A stretch of 31,510 nt of DNA. Source: Bryobacteraceae bacterium. Its GTDB lineage: Bacteria > Acidobacteriota > Terriglobia > Bryobacterales > Bryobacteraceae. The stretch covers positions 1-31,510 of the forward strand of contig JASHQT010000591.1 of NCBI GenBank assembly GCA_030039005.1, written 5' to 3'. A model generated the notes under the pieces. The model saw only the letters and a list, made by a program, of their open reading frames with translations. It had not been told where the DNA came from and searched no databases. Made by a program: the position numbers and the translations under genes. This document shows positions 7,752 to 15,552 of the stretch, piece after piece (position 1 is the stretch's first letter; each line of letters begins with the position of its first letter).

Positions 7752-8459
7752 ATGAAAATCGCGCTGCCATTCCTTGTCTGCGCCGCGACGCTTCTCGCCC
7801 AGGCGCCCGATTTTTCCGGGATCTATCAAGGCGGCGGCCCGATCGACGACATTTCCGCAGGTCTGAAGCGCGGCGAGTCCTTGCCGCTCCGCCCCGAGGC
7901 GCGCAAGATTCTCGAAAGCCAGCTTTCGAAGGACGATCCCGAGACCCACTGCTTGCCCACCGGCGTGCCGCGCATTGCTCCCTATCCTTGGCGCATCGTT
8001 CAAACGCCAACCCACATTTTTTTCCTGTTCGAAGGCAACATTCACTCCTACCGTCAAATCTTCATGGATGGCCGCGGCCACCCGGCCGATCCCGACCCCA
8101 CCTGGTACGGCCACTCCATCGGCCGCTTCGAAGGAAAAACACTGGTGGTCGACACGGTTGGCTATAACGATCGCTTCTGGTTCGACTTCAAAGGCCATCC
8201 GCACACCGAACGCCTGCACACCGTCGAGCGTTACACATTCCATGGTCCCAACACGCTGGTCAACCAGGTCACGATTGACGACCCAGGAGCGTATGAGAAG
8301 CCCTTCCAGGTGACCTTCACGGCTCATCGCGCCCCCGCCGGCACCGAGCTGATGGAATATATCTGTCAAGAGAACAACCAGGATTTACCTCATATTCAGG
8401 GCCCCACCACAGTGGGCGGCGATCCGGCCCGTCCTCAAGGCACGCTGGGGAAGAACTGA
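7752..8459 (+). CDS. Exported His-rich protein of unknown function, paralogue 1
   Basis: A 235-residue protein from the ATG at 7752, with a clear signal peptide (MKIALPFLVCAATLLAQA). I recognise the sequence type from acidobacterial and some proteobacterial genomes but know no assigned function. The core has closely spaced conserved-looking groups: a CLPTGVPR segment, VQTPTHIFFLFEG, DGRGHPADPDPTW, GHSIGRFEGKTLVVDTVGY, GHPHTERLHTVERY, DDPGAYEKP and a late EYICQEN. Nearly every group recurs in the next gene, so this is a tandem paralogue. The many His and Asp residues in Gly turns could bind metal, but this is inference. It sits 16 nt after the hydrolase and 37 nt before the paralogue. The open frame begins 54 nt earlier inside the hydrolase gene, but the signal peptide decides for 7752. 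Confidence 0.8.
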   Translation: MKIALPFLVCAATLLAQAPDFSGIYQGGGPIDDISAGLKRGESLPLRPEARKILESQLSKDDPETHCLPTGVPRIAPYPWRIVQTPTHIFFLFEGNIHSYRQIFMDGRGHPADPDPTWYGHSIGRFEGKTLVVDTVGYNDRFWFDFKGHPHTERLHTVERYTFHGPNTLVNQVTIDDPGAYEKPFQVTFTAHRAPAGTELMEYICQENNQDLPHIQGPTTVGGDPARPQGTLGKN

Positions 8460-8462
8460 GCC

Positions 8463-8490
8463 TTGCTGAAGCTCGGACTTGGCGGATAAT
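8463..8490 (+). promoter_or_regulatory. Candidate promoter for paralogue 2
   Basis: TTGCTG at 8463-8468 and GATAAT at 8485-8490 are separated by 16 bp. The -10 box ends 6 nt before the ATG at 8497, so the predicted start of transcription coincides with the start codon. Confidence 0.45.
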
Positions 8491-8496
8491 AATCCC

Positions 8497-9519
8497 ATGC
8501 CGCAGAAGAAGCTGGCCGCGCTTGTGGCGTTCGCGTGCGCCACGCTTGGGTTCGCGATAACTGCCTTCGCGCAAAGCGACGGTGTCATCCGCGGAACCGT
8601 GGTGGACTCCGACGGCGCCGCAGTCGCCAGCCCGCAGATTCAAGCCGTAAATGCGGCCACGCAGTCGGTCCACAAAATCGCTGGGTCCGCGACGGGCGAG
8701 TTCACTCTCACCGGACTCCCGCCGGGCGATTACGAAGTGACCATTGTTGCCCCAGGCTTTTATCCAATTAAGAAAAGAGTGACCGTCGCCGCAGCGCAGC
8801 CGGCACGCCTGGACGTTCATCTGCTCGAATACCAGTTAGGCACCTTAGGTGACGGCCGCGAATTCCGGATTCAACTCACCAGCCCGCATGCGGCGCCATC
8901 GGGTCCGGCTCCGCGTACAGCGGACGGCAAACCGGACCTCACCGGTGTCTGGTACGCCGAGCGAACCATAGATCCCGGCAAGCCGGAGCCTCTGCCGTGG
9001 GCGCAGAAATTACTCGATGAGCGCGCCGCGAATAATGGAAAAGATGCTCCCGGCGCTCGCTGCCTTCCCCGCGGGATCACCAATGCCGGAGCGCTGTTCC
9101 CGTTCAAGCTGGTCCAGACTCCCACTTTGCTGGTGATGCTCTTTGAAGACGACATTCCCAGCCATCGGCAGGTTTTCCTGGATGGCCGCGGTCATCCTGC
9201 CGATCCCAATCCGTTCTGGATGGGACACTCCATCGGGCACTGGGAGGGCGACACGCTGGTCATCGATACCGTTGGTTTCGACGACCGCTCCTGGCTCGAC
9301 ACCGCGGGGCACCCGCACACCGAAAAGATGCACGTGATCGAGCGTTTCCGGCGCCCTGATCTGGGACATCTCGAAATCGAGTTCACCATTGACGATCCGG
9401 GGGCTTACGCAAAGCCCTGGAAGATCGAGCGCGTCGCCGACCTCGATACCACCGACGACATTGGCGAGTATGTTTGCACCGAAGACGAAAAAGACGCACA
9501 GCACATGGTTGGCAAATAG
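8497..9519 (+). CDS. Exported carboxypeptidase-regulatory-like domain fused to the His-rich domain, paralogue 2
   Basis: A 340-residue exported protein. After the signal peptide (about residues 1-26, ending ITAFAQ) comes a carboxypeptidase-regulatory-like beta-sandwich (about residues 28-110: GVIRGTVVDSDGAAVASPQI ... GEFTLTGLPPGDYEVTIVAP). The rest repeats the domain of the preceding gene: a CLPRGITN segment, LVQTPTLLVMLFEDD, DGRGHPADPNPFW, GHSIGHWEGDTLVIDTVGF, GHPHTEKMHVIERF, DDPGAYAKP and EYVCTED. Duplication with gain of a binding-type domain is the simplest history. ATG 8497 is preferred because GATAAT lies 6 nt upstream; a TTG at 8479 in the same frame is an alternative. Function unknown; a carbohydrate- or surface-linked role would fit the N-terminal domain but is not shown. 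Confidence 0.8.
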   Translation: MPQKKLAALVAFACATLGFAITAFAQSDGVIRGTVVDSDGAAVASPQIQAVNAATQSVHKIAGSATGEFTLTGLPPGDYEVTIVAPGFYPIKKRVTVAAAQPARLDVHLLEYQLGTLGDGREFRIQLTSPHAAPSGPAPRTADGKPDLTGVWYAERTIDPGKPEPLPWAQKLLDERAANNGKDAPGARCLPRGITNAGALFPFKLVQTPTLLVMLFEDDIPSHRQVFLDGRGHPADPNPFWMGHSIGHWEGDTLVIDTVGFDDRSWLDTAGHPHTEKMHVIERFRRPDLGHLEIEFTIDDPGAYAKPWKIERVADLDTTDDIGEYVCTEDEKDAQHMVGK

Positions 9520-9561
9520 GCAAAGTTGCAAGTAAGAAAAGTCGGGAAGTGAGGACCTTGT

Positions 9562-11409
9562 ATGAAGCTCTGTTGGCTCTTCGTGTTCGCTTCCGTAATA
9601 GCACTGGCGGCGGATGATCCTTACGCCGCAAACCTCTTTCAAACACATTGCGCCTCCTGCCACAACTCCGAAGCCGGGGCGAGCGGGAGGGTTCCACAAT
9701 TGGCCGCGCTCAAATCCATGACGCCGGCGGCAATTCAGAAAACGCTCGAAGCGGGCGTCATGAAGACGCAGGCAGCCGCGCTTTCGCCCGATGAGCGCCT
9801 GAAGGTGGCGACGTTTCTGGGAACGGCGGTCACGCTGGAGCGCAAGCGCGAAGAGATCGCCAATCTTTGCTCAGCCGGAAGCGCCCAATGGACCGGCGGG
9901 TCCGCCTGGGCGGGTTGGGGCTCGGACCTTACAAATACCAGGTTCCAGCAGGCTAAGGAGGCGGGACTCCGCGCCGAAGATCTGCCGCGTCTGAAGCTGA
10001 AATGGGCCTTCGCGTTTGCCGACACCTCCACCATGCGATCCCAGCCGGCCATCTATCGAGGCAGAATCTTCGCCGGCGGACAGGACGGCACCGTGACCGC
10101 TCTCGACATGCGGACCGGCTGCACGTACTGGTCCACCACCGTGCAATCGCAAGTTCGCTCCGGCATCACGGTGGGCGAGGCGGGCGGCAATCCCAGCGTG
10201 TTTTTCGGCGATTCCGCCGGATTCGTGTACGCGCTCGACGCGGCCTCCGGCAAACAGTTGTGGAAAGTGCGCGCGGACGAGCATCCGGCCTCCACCATGA
10301 CAGCCACTCCGGTTTTGTACGGGAATCGTTTGTACGTCGGTTCCGCATCGCGGGAGGAAGCTTTGTCGGTTGCGTCCGGATACTTGTGTTGCACGTTCCG
10401 AGGAAGCGAGTCGGCTCTGGACGCCGCAACCGGAAAAGTTTTGTGGAAGACCTATATGATTGCCGAGCGGGCCAAAGCACAGCCCAAGACGCGCCAAGGA
10501 TCCACCACCTGGGGACCCTCGGGAGCTGGCGTTTGGACCGCCCCGGCGCTCGACCCCGCGCGCGACACCATGTATGTAGCGACGGGCGACAATTACTCCG
10601 ATCCGCCGACCGCGTTGAGCGACTCCGTGGTCGCGCTCCGCATGTCCTCCGGCGAAATTCTTTGGTCGAAGCAGTTCACCGCGAAGGATGCATGGAACAG
10701 CTCCTGCCAGCTCGAAGGCAAGGTGAACTGCCCGGATTCGGAAGGCCCCGATTTCGACTTCGCGTCTTCACCGATTCTGATTTCGCTGCCCAACGGACGC
10801 CGCGCGCTGCTGCTTGGGCAGAAATCGGCCGTGATCTACGCCGCTGATCCGGACAAACGCGGCGAGATCCTGTGGAAAGCGCGCATCGGCGAGGGCGGGA
10901 CGGTGGGCGGAATCGAATGGGGCTCGGCTACCGATGGACGCAACGTCTATGTGGCGCTCTCGGACGTCACGTTCGAAGTGGCCCGCAAGCCCGGCAGCAA
11001 CGATCGCACATACAGTTTAGATCCGCATAAAGGCGGCGGCCTGTTCGCCTTTCGCGTGGACAACGGCGAGCGGATGTGGCAAACGCCGCCGCCGGGCTGC
11101 GGCGATCACCGGCCGTGCAGTCCCGCGCAATCGGCGGCCGTGACGGCGATTCCAGGCGTGGTGTGGTCCGGCGCGGTGGATGGACACTTGCGCGGCTATG
11201 CGACATCCACCGGCAAGATCGTCTGGGATTACGACACGGCTCACGAATATCAAACCGTGAACGGCCTGCCTGGACGCGGCGGCGCGATCGACGTGGCCGG
11301 TCCGGTGATCGCCGATGGGATGTTGTTCACCGTATCCGGCTATCCGGCGCGCGGCGGTTTGCCCGGCAACGTGCTGCTGGCTTTCGGATTGGAAGAGGCA
11401 GCGCGATGA
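9562..11409 (+). CDS. Cytochrome c / PQQ beta-propeller dehydrogenase, polyvinyl-alcohol-dehydrogenase type
   Basis: A 615-residue periplasmic quinohaemoprotein. A signal peptide (about residues 1-17) is followed by a small cytochrome c domain with C30-A-S-C33-H34 and a likely distal Met67 (GVMKTQAAALSPDE). A PQQ-type eight-bladed propeller fills the rest, with repeated strands such as GRIFAGGQDGTVTALDMRTG, YVATGDNYSDPP, ALLLGQKSAVIYAADP, VDGHLRGYATSTGKIVWDYD. Domain order and length match cytochrome-containing polyvinyl alcohol dehydrogenases, which oxidise secondary alcohols and feed electrons to cytochromes. The true substrate here is unknown. The stop codon overlaps the cupin start (ATGA), so the pair is translationally coupled. 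It is preceded by 42 nt after the His-rich paralogue. Confidence 0.88.
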   Translation: MKLCWLFVFASVIALAADDPYAANLFQTHCASCHNSEAGASGRVPQLAALKSMTPAAIQKTLEAGVMKTQAAALSPDERLKVATFLGTAVTLERKREEIANLCSAGSAQWTGGSAWAGWGSDLTNTRFQQAKEAGLRAEDLPRLKLKWAFAFADTSTMRSQPAIYRGRIFAGGQDGTVTALDMRTGCTYWSTTVQSQVRSGITVGEAGGNPSVFFGDSAGFVYALDAASGKQLWKVRADEHPASTMTATPVLYGNRLYVGSASREEALSVASGYLCCTFRGSESALDAATGKVLWKTYMIAERAKAQPKTRQGSTTWGPSGAGVWTAPALDPARDTMYVATGDNYSDPPTALSDSVVALRMSSGEILWSKQFTAKDAWNSSCQLEGKVNCPDSEGPDFDFASSPILISLPNGRRALLLGQKSAVIYAADPDKRGEILWKARIGEGGTVGGIEWGSATDGRNVYVALSDVTFEVARKPGSNDRTYSLDPHKGGGLFAFRVDNGERMWQTPPPGCGDHRPCSPAQSAAVTAIPGVVWSGAVDGHLRGYATSTGKIVWDYDTAHEYQTVNGLPGRGGAIDVAGPVIADGMLFTVSGYPARGGLPGNVLLAFGLEEAAR

Positions 11410-11816
11410 TGATTCGGGCGGGCTGGTTGTTCATCTCACTTTCGATACTCACAGCGCAACAACCGGCGGATCCGAATGCGAATTTCACCGGCAAGGTTGA
11501 GCGCCTGGAAAGCAATATCCACGTGCGGGCGGCCCGCATTCATTTTGAGGCCGGGGCGCGCACCAAATGGCATGTCCACGAGCGCGGCCAGGTGCTGCTT
11601 TGCGAGGAGGGCGTCGCGCGTACGCAGGTCCAGGGGCATGCCGTTCAGGAGCTTCACCCGGGCGACACGGCGTATGTTCCGGGCGGCGTGCCGCACTGGC
11701 ACGGAGCAGCGCCCGGCCAATCCACCACGCTGTTTTCGGTGGACGTCAGCGACGGCCACACCCAATGGCTGGACGCAGTCAGCGAGAAAGAGTACCTGGC
11801 GAGCCCGAAACAATAA
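11406..11816 (+). CDS. Exported cupin-domain protein
   Basis: A 136-residue single-cupin protein with a signal peptide (MMIRAGWLFISLSILTAQQ). Motif 1 is KWHVHERGQVLLCEEGVART (H56, H58, Q62) and motif 2 is HPGDTAYVPGGVPHWHGAAP (H97), giving a typical three-His metal site. The pattern resembles the AraC-type/hydroxynitrile-lyase-like small cupins. Such enzymes bind Mn, Fe or Ni and act on small molecules; no substrate can be named. The first ATG overlaps the dehydrogenase stop by 4 nt, and the second Met codon (11409) is an alternative. The kinase-like gene starts 7 nt after its stop. This makes a dehydrogenase-cupin-kinase operon. Confidence 0.85.
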   Translation: MMIRAGWLFISLSILTAQQPADPNANFTGKVERLESNIHVRAARIHFEAGARTKWHVHERGQVLLCEEGVARTQVQGHAVQELHPGDTAYVPGGVPHWHGAAPGQSTTLFSVDVSDGHTQWLDAVSEKEYLASPKQ

Positions 11817-11823
11817 ACTGGCG

Positions 11824-12837
11824 ATGATTCCGCAAGAGAATACTGCGGTCGTGTCTCGCGGCCTGAACGAAGCTTTCGGTGTCGCAGCATTCGATGACAT
11901 CAAAAACCTCACCGAGCGGCCCGGCTCCAACCGCGCCTATCGCATCGTCGTGCGAGGATCCGCCTACCTGCTGCGGATCAACACGCGCGCTGGCGATATG
12001 CCGCGTCAATTTCAGTGCATGCAGGCGGCGGCCCACGCGGGACTCGCTCCGCGCGTCTGGTACGCTAGCGCCGAAGACCGCATCTCCATCACCGATTTTG
12101 TGGAGGCGGTACCGTTTTCGGCCGCGGACGCGCTGCATCGCATCCCCGCTGCTCTACGCACTCTGCACGCGCTCCCGCCCTTCCCGGTAGCGCCCTTCAA
12201 CACCACGTGCACGTTCCTGCTGAACAAAGGGCCCGCTCTGGATGGTTTTCTTACGAAGTTCCGCGCCGCAAGCATCCTACCGGAGCCTGATCTTGAGGAA
12301 TTTCTTGCTCAACGCGCGCGATTATCCGCGGTCAATTCCTCTCTCGATGCGGACTTGGCGCCGAGTCATAACGACCTGTTCAAGCCCGACAACATCCTCT
12401 TCGATGGGAGCCGCTTGTGGCTGGTGGATTGGGAAGCTGCGTTCCAGAACGATCGCTATGCCGACCTGGCGGTGGTGGCGAATATGCTCGTCTCCAACGA
12501 AGCCGAGGAACAGAGCTATCTTCAGGAATATTTCGCAGCCGCGCCAACGCCGTATCAGGCAGCCCGGTTCCATCTGATGAGACAGCTCGCTCACATGTTC
12601 TACGCCCTGGCCTTCCTCAATCTGGGTTCCGCGGGCAAGCCGGTCGATTGGAGCGAGCCCGTCCCCGCATACAGCGATTTTCAGGAACGCTTCTGGGCGC
12701 GCGAAGTCGATTTGTCCGATAGCCATTCGAAAACCGTTTTCGGGAGAATTCATTGGGAACAGGTCAGGCATAATCTGCGCCAACCCAGATTCGACGAAGC
12801 CTTGACGTTCGTTGCAAACGAGCGCGCGGCCTCATGA
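11824..12837 (+). CDS. APH/choline-kinase-like phosphotransferase
   Basis: A 337-residue cytoplasmic protein of the aminoglycoside phosphotransferase/choline kinase fold. The glycine-rich N-lobe equivalent is LTERPGSNRAYRIVVRG followed by AYLLRINTR. The catalytic loop is H182-N-D184-L-F-K-P-D-N190, and the metal-binding Asp202 lies in WLVDWEAAF. C-terminal helices contain YADLAVVANMLVSNEAEEQS. Enzymes of this type phosphorylate a hydroxyl on a small molecule such as choline, ethanolamine or a sugar. An antibiotic-resistance role is not implied. It follows the cupin gene by 7 nt with no strong ribosome binding site. The open frame extends back through the cupin gene, but homology begins only after the ATG at 11824. 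Confidence 0.83.
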   Translation: MIPQENTAVVSRGLNEAFGVAAFDDIKNLTERPGSNRAYRIVVRGSAYLLRINTRAGDMPRQFQCMQAAAHAGLAPRVWYASAEDRISITDFVEAVPFSAADALHRIPAALRTLHALPPFPVAPFNTTCTFLLNKGPALDGFLTKFRAASILPEPDLEEFLAQRARLSAVNSSLDADLAPSHNDLFKPDNILFDGSRLWLVDWEAAFQNDRYADLAVVANMLVSNEAEEQSYLQEYFAAAPTPYQAARFHLMRQLAHMFYALAFLNLGSAGKPVDWSEPVPAYSDFQERFWAREVDLSDSHSKTVFGRIHWEQVRHNLRQPRFDEALTFVANERAAS

Positions 12838-12980
12838 TTTTCGGCCAGGGAATACGCGCCATCCGGACGCTAAAAGAGCCTGGGATCTCGGCCGTCAGTG
12901 TCGATTTCGCCTATGATTGACCCAAAATCCGCGCCCCCGCGAACGACCAACTTCCGAATTTGGCCACTCACCGAAGGTGA

Positions 12981-12986
12981 AATAAT
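12981..12986 (+). promoter_or_regulatory. -10-like hexamer before the TIGR03435 gene
   Basis: AATAAT lies 6 nt before the ATG at 12993. A weak -35 candidate, TTTGGC, occurs at 12959-12964 (16-bp spacing). No Shine-Dalgarno sequence is seen, so a leaderless start is possible. Confidence 0.4.
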
Positions 12987-12992
12987 CAGTGC

Positions 12993-13781
12993 ATGTACCG
13001 CACAGCCGTGTTCGTTCTATTTACGACCCTGCTACTAGCCCAAACGCCCACTCAAATTCCGGCCGACCTCCGGTTTGAAGTCGCATCGCTTAAGCCGAGC
13101 GCTGGAACTGCACAGGGCGGCGGAATCCGGCCGGCGCCGGGCGGCGAACGGTATGAGGCTCGTAACTGCACGATCAAGATGATGGTTCAGGTGGCGTATC
13201 GAGTCAAACCTGAGCAAATCGTGGGCGGCCCAGCATGGCTGGACACCGGCCGCTTCGACATGGACGCGAAGGCGGAGAAGCCTTCCAGTGCCGGCGAGCT
13301 TCACGTCATGTTAATGAACATGCTTGTCGATCGGTTGCGGTTGAAGTTCCATCGCGAAAAACGGGAGATGCCCATCTATGCACTTACAGTGGGCGGGGCT
13401 GCGACCAAGCTAAAGCCGCATGAGGCCGCGAACGGCGGCGATCCGTGGATCGACCAGACTGAGGCGCCGTTTTTGCACATCAGGATGAAAGCGACGTACG
13501 CACCCATGGATTCCTTTGCATATCGTTTGTCTCTGCTCATGGATCGGCCCGTCGTCGACCTGACGGACCTGCCGGGCGGATACGATTTCAATTTGGAGTT
13601 CACGCGAGATCCGCCGCCAGGGTTCCCTGCGGGAGGGAGGATCAACGGAGAGGAAGTCGACACCTCCGGGCCTACGGTTTTCGCCGCTGTGGAACAGCAG
13701 TTAGGCCTGCGATTGAAGGCACAAAAGGGTCCTGCCGACGTCATTGTCATCGACCACGCGGAACCGCCGAGCGACAACTAA
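12993..13781 (+). CDS. TIGR03435 family secreted protein
   Basis: A 262-residue protein with a signal peptide (MYRTAVFVLFTTLLLAQT). It begins the mature part with RFEVASLKPS, the opening of the TIGR03435 family. Other family landmarks are CTIKMMVQVAYRVKPEQIVG, WLDTGRFDMDAKAE, MLMNMLVDRLRLKFHREKRE, YALTVG, LTDLPGGYDFNLEF and the end VFAAVEQQLGLRLKAQKGP with VIVIDHAEPPSDN. The family is heavily expanded in Solibacter-type acidobacteria, where copies are often next to peptidases or TonB systems. Its function is unknown. This copy stands alone, with about 155 bp of non-coding DNA on each side. Length and motifs are complete, so it looks intact. Confidence 0.93.
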   Translation: MYRTAVFVLFTTLLLAQTPTQIPADLRFEVASLKPSAGTAQGGGIRPAPGGERYEARNCTIKMMVQVAYRVKPEQIVGGPAWLDTGRFDMDAKAEKPSSAGELHVMLMNMLVDRLRLKFHREKREMPIYALTVGGAATKLKPHEAANGGDPWIDQTEAPFLHIRMKATYAPMDSFAYRLSLLMDRPVVDLTDLPGGYDFNLEFTRDPPPGFPAGGRINGEEVDTSGPTVFAAVEQQLGLRLKAQKGPADVIVIDHAEPPSDN

Positions 13782-13819
13782 ATCCCGCGGATGCTCAGAG
13801 CAGCCGGCCACCACCACTG

Positions 13820-13861
13820 GGAGGGCTGGTCGTCGTGCTTACGGTTGGGCGTCAGCCCTCC
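13820..13861. repeat. Inverted repeat between two exported-protein genes
   Basis: The arms GGAGGGCTG (13820-13828) and CAGCCCTCC (13853-13861) are perfectly complementary over 9 bp around a 24-nt loop. There is no T-run after it. It lies between the TIGR03435 gene stop (13781) and the next start (13937). It could end the upstream transcript or be an interspersed repeat. Confidence 0.4.
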
Positions 13862-13936
13862 GTCCGGCGGGCCTATCAGCCTTCCACGCCGACAAATCCG
13901 GTAATATCGAAACGCAAGCTGGGAAGGACAGAGGCC

Positions 13937-15016
13937 ATGGAACGGATACTCCGATTCGCAAGAGCGCTGGGTGTCATGTGCGTCGTCTCCGCGGGCGTTT
14001 GGGGACAGCAACGGCCCTATCCCATCCCGGTGGTTCCACCGGGAAAAGGGCCGTACGAATTTGCGCCAGGCTACCAGACGCCCTGGGACAAGATCAAGAT
14101 GCAGGTCACCGAGAAGCTGGCTCCGAATCTTTACGCTCTGCATGGTTCGGCCGGACTTGATCCGGCACATCCCGATGGCGCTGGTGGCAGGGTTGCGGTC
14201 CTCTTCGGTTCCGACGGTGTTCTGATGGTGGATACCGAGGATCCCCAACTGGCCTCGAAGACGCTCGACGCGATCCGGACGTTCACCAGCGCTCCTATTA
14301 AGGTTGTGGTCAACTCCCATATTCATCCCGACCACACGGGAGGCAATGCTTTTTTTGCCAAACAAGGCGCGGTGATCTTTGCTCAAGAAAATCTCCGCGA
14401 TGAAATGCTAAGCCGATCCGGTAACGCTGCTCGCGATCTTGATCCCGCCGGCGTTCCCACTGCGACGTACCGGTACACTTCGCCCGGCACGCCCGCGGTC
14501 ACCATCCACATGGATGGAGAGACGGTGGATTTTATTCCGATGATGCCGTCTCATACCGCCGGTGACACCATTGTCCGCTTCAACCAGGCCAACGTGATCT
14601 ATATCGAGGATTTCTATCGCAACTTCGGCTACCCGTTCGCGGACCAGGCGAATGGTGGCTCCATCAAAGGCATGCTCGAGGCCGTTGACCTGATTGAAAG
14701 GATCGCCGGGCCCGACACCACGCTGGTCCCCGGACACGGCACGTTGGTCACCAAGAAGGATCTGCTCAGTTATCGCGCCATGCTGGTCGATATCCTGGCC
14801 AAGGTGCGGGATCTGCGGAACCAGGGCAGGTCCTTGGAAGAAGTTCTGGCCGCGAACCTGACCGCACCGTATGATGCGACGACGCTGGGCGACACACAGC
14901 AGAGCAAGGACCGTTTCATTACGGAGGTCTACGACGAACTCGGGGACCTTCCGCCGGTAGTCAATGGCGTACGCAAAATGCCGCGGGGCGCGGGCGCACG
15001 CACCAATTCACGATAG
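13937..15016 (+). CDS. Exported metallo-beta-lactamase-fold hydrolase
   Basis: A 359-residue protein with an N-terminal signal peptide (about residues 1-24, ending GVWGQ). The metallo-beta-lactamase fold is shown by the zinc motif H128-I-H130-P-D132-H133 in NSHIHPDHTGGNAFF. A later His lies in MPSHTAGDTIVRF, an Asp in VIYIEDFYRNFG, and the final His in LVPGHGTLV. It should be a periplasmic dinuclear zinc hydrolase. The substrate is unknown, and a beta-lactamase role is neither required nor favoured. The ATG at 13937 has GGAAGG and GAGG upstream (13922-13934). The cytochrome c / Mo-enzyme operon begins 107 bp downstream on the same strand, so it may be functionally linked but is not tightly coupled. 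Confidence 0.85.
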   Translation: MERILRFARALGVMCVVSAGVWGQQRPYPIPVVPPGKGPYEFAPGYQTPWDKIKMQVTEKLAPNLYALHGSAGLDPAHPDGAGGRVAVLFGSDGVLMVDTEDPQLASKTLDAIRTFTSAPIKVVVNSHIHPDHTGGNAFFAKQGAVIFAQENLRDEMLSRSGNAARDLDPAGVPTATYRYTSPGTPAVTIHMDGETVDFIPMMPSHTAGDTIVRFNQANVIYIEDFYRNFGYPFADQANGGSIKGMLEAVDLIERIAGPDTTLVPGHGTLVTKKDLLSYRAMLVDILAKVRDLRNQGRSLEEVLAANLTAPYDATTLGDTQQSKDRFITEVYDELGDLPPVVNGVRKMPRGAGARTNSR

Positions 15017-15123
15017 AGCCACGGCCAGACAGGGCCGCCGCCAGTAAAGTGCGAGAGCGAACGCCCGCCGCTCCCCAAGCCCATCTCAAAATTGAAAGCG
15101 ATAGACTAAAGCGAGCAAATCGT

Positions 15124-15552
15124 ATGAAGCCGGCGTCGATGCTCTTGTTGGCGCTCACCGCCACGATCGCTGGGGCGCAGGGCCCCACCCTCCGCCAGCT
15201 CATGCTGGATCTCATTCATCCGGCATCCAACGAAGTTCTGCTGTTCGTCAATCGAGGTGCGCCGAAGCAAGAAGCGGACTGGGCTCCGGTGCGCCGCGGC
15301 GCGTTGGCGCTGGCTGAATCTGGAAACCTGCTGACTCTGCCCGGCCGCGTGCCAAAGAACAGCGCCGACTGGACCCGGGACGCCCAAGCGCTCGCAAGCG
15401 TCGGCGCTGCTGCCTATCGGGCCGCGGAGGCCAAGGATTTTACTGCGCTCGCCGCGCTGGCAGAAGCGCTGGATGCCTCCTGCACCAATTGCCACAAACA
15501 ATTCCGTCCGGATGTCTTTCCGCGAAACGGCGCAACGCAAGGAGAACGATGA
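15124..15552 (+). CDS. Exported class II-like cytochrome c
   Basis: A 142-residue protein with a signal peptide (about residues 1-19: KPASMLLLALTATIAGAQ). The single haem site CxxCH is near the C-terminus (C120-T-N-C123-H124, in SCTNCHKQFRPD), the position found in cytochrome c'/c556-type four-helix bundles. The Ala/Leu-rich helices before it agree with that fold. Its ATGA stop/start overlap with the following Tat-exported Mo-enzyme gene means coupled translation. The simplest role is periplasmic electron acceptor for that enzyme. The ATG at 15124 gives the clean signal peptide; an upstream in-frame GTG/TTG extension does not. Confidence 0.87.
   Translation: MKPASMLLLALTATIAGAQGPTLRQLMLDLIHPASNEVLLFVNRGAPKQEADWAPVRRGALALAESGNLLTLPGRVPKNSADWTRDAQALASVGAAAYRAAEAKDFTALAALAEALDASCTNCHKQFRPDVFPRNGATQGER

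Noticed and set aside
11824..12837. Aminoglycoside resistance gene
   Set aside because: The fold is shared with choline and sugar kinases; operon context with a dehydrogenase and cupin favours metabolism, and there are no signs of transfer.
12834..12920. 28-codon open frame overlapping the kinase stop by ATGA
   Set aside because: The short peptide has no signal, motif or supporting context beyond the overlap; one such overlap is expected by chance.
13937..15016. True beta-lactamase
   Set aside because: The HxHxDH motif is common to the whole fold. The protein is longer than typical class B enzymes and its context is metabolic.
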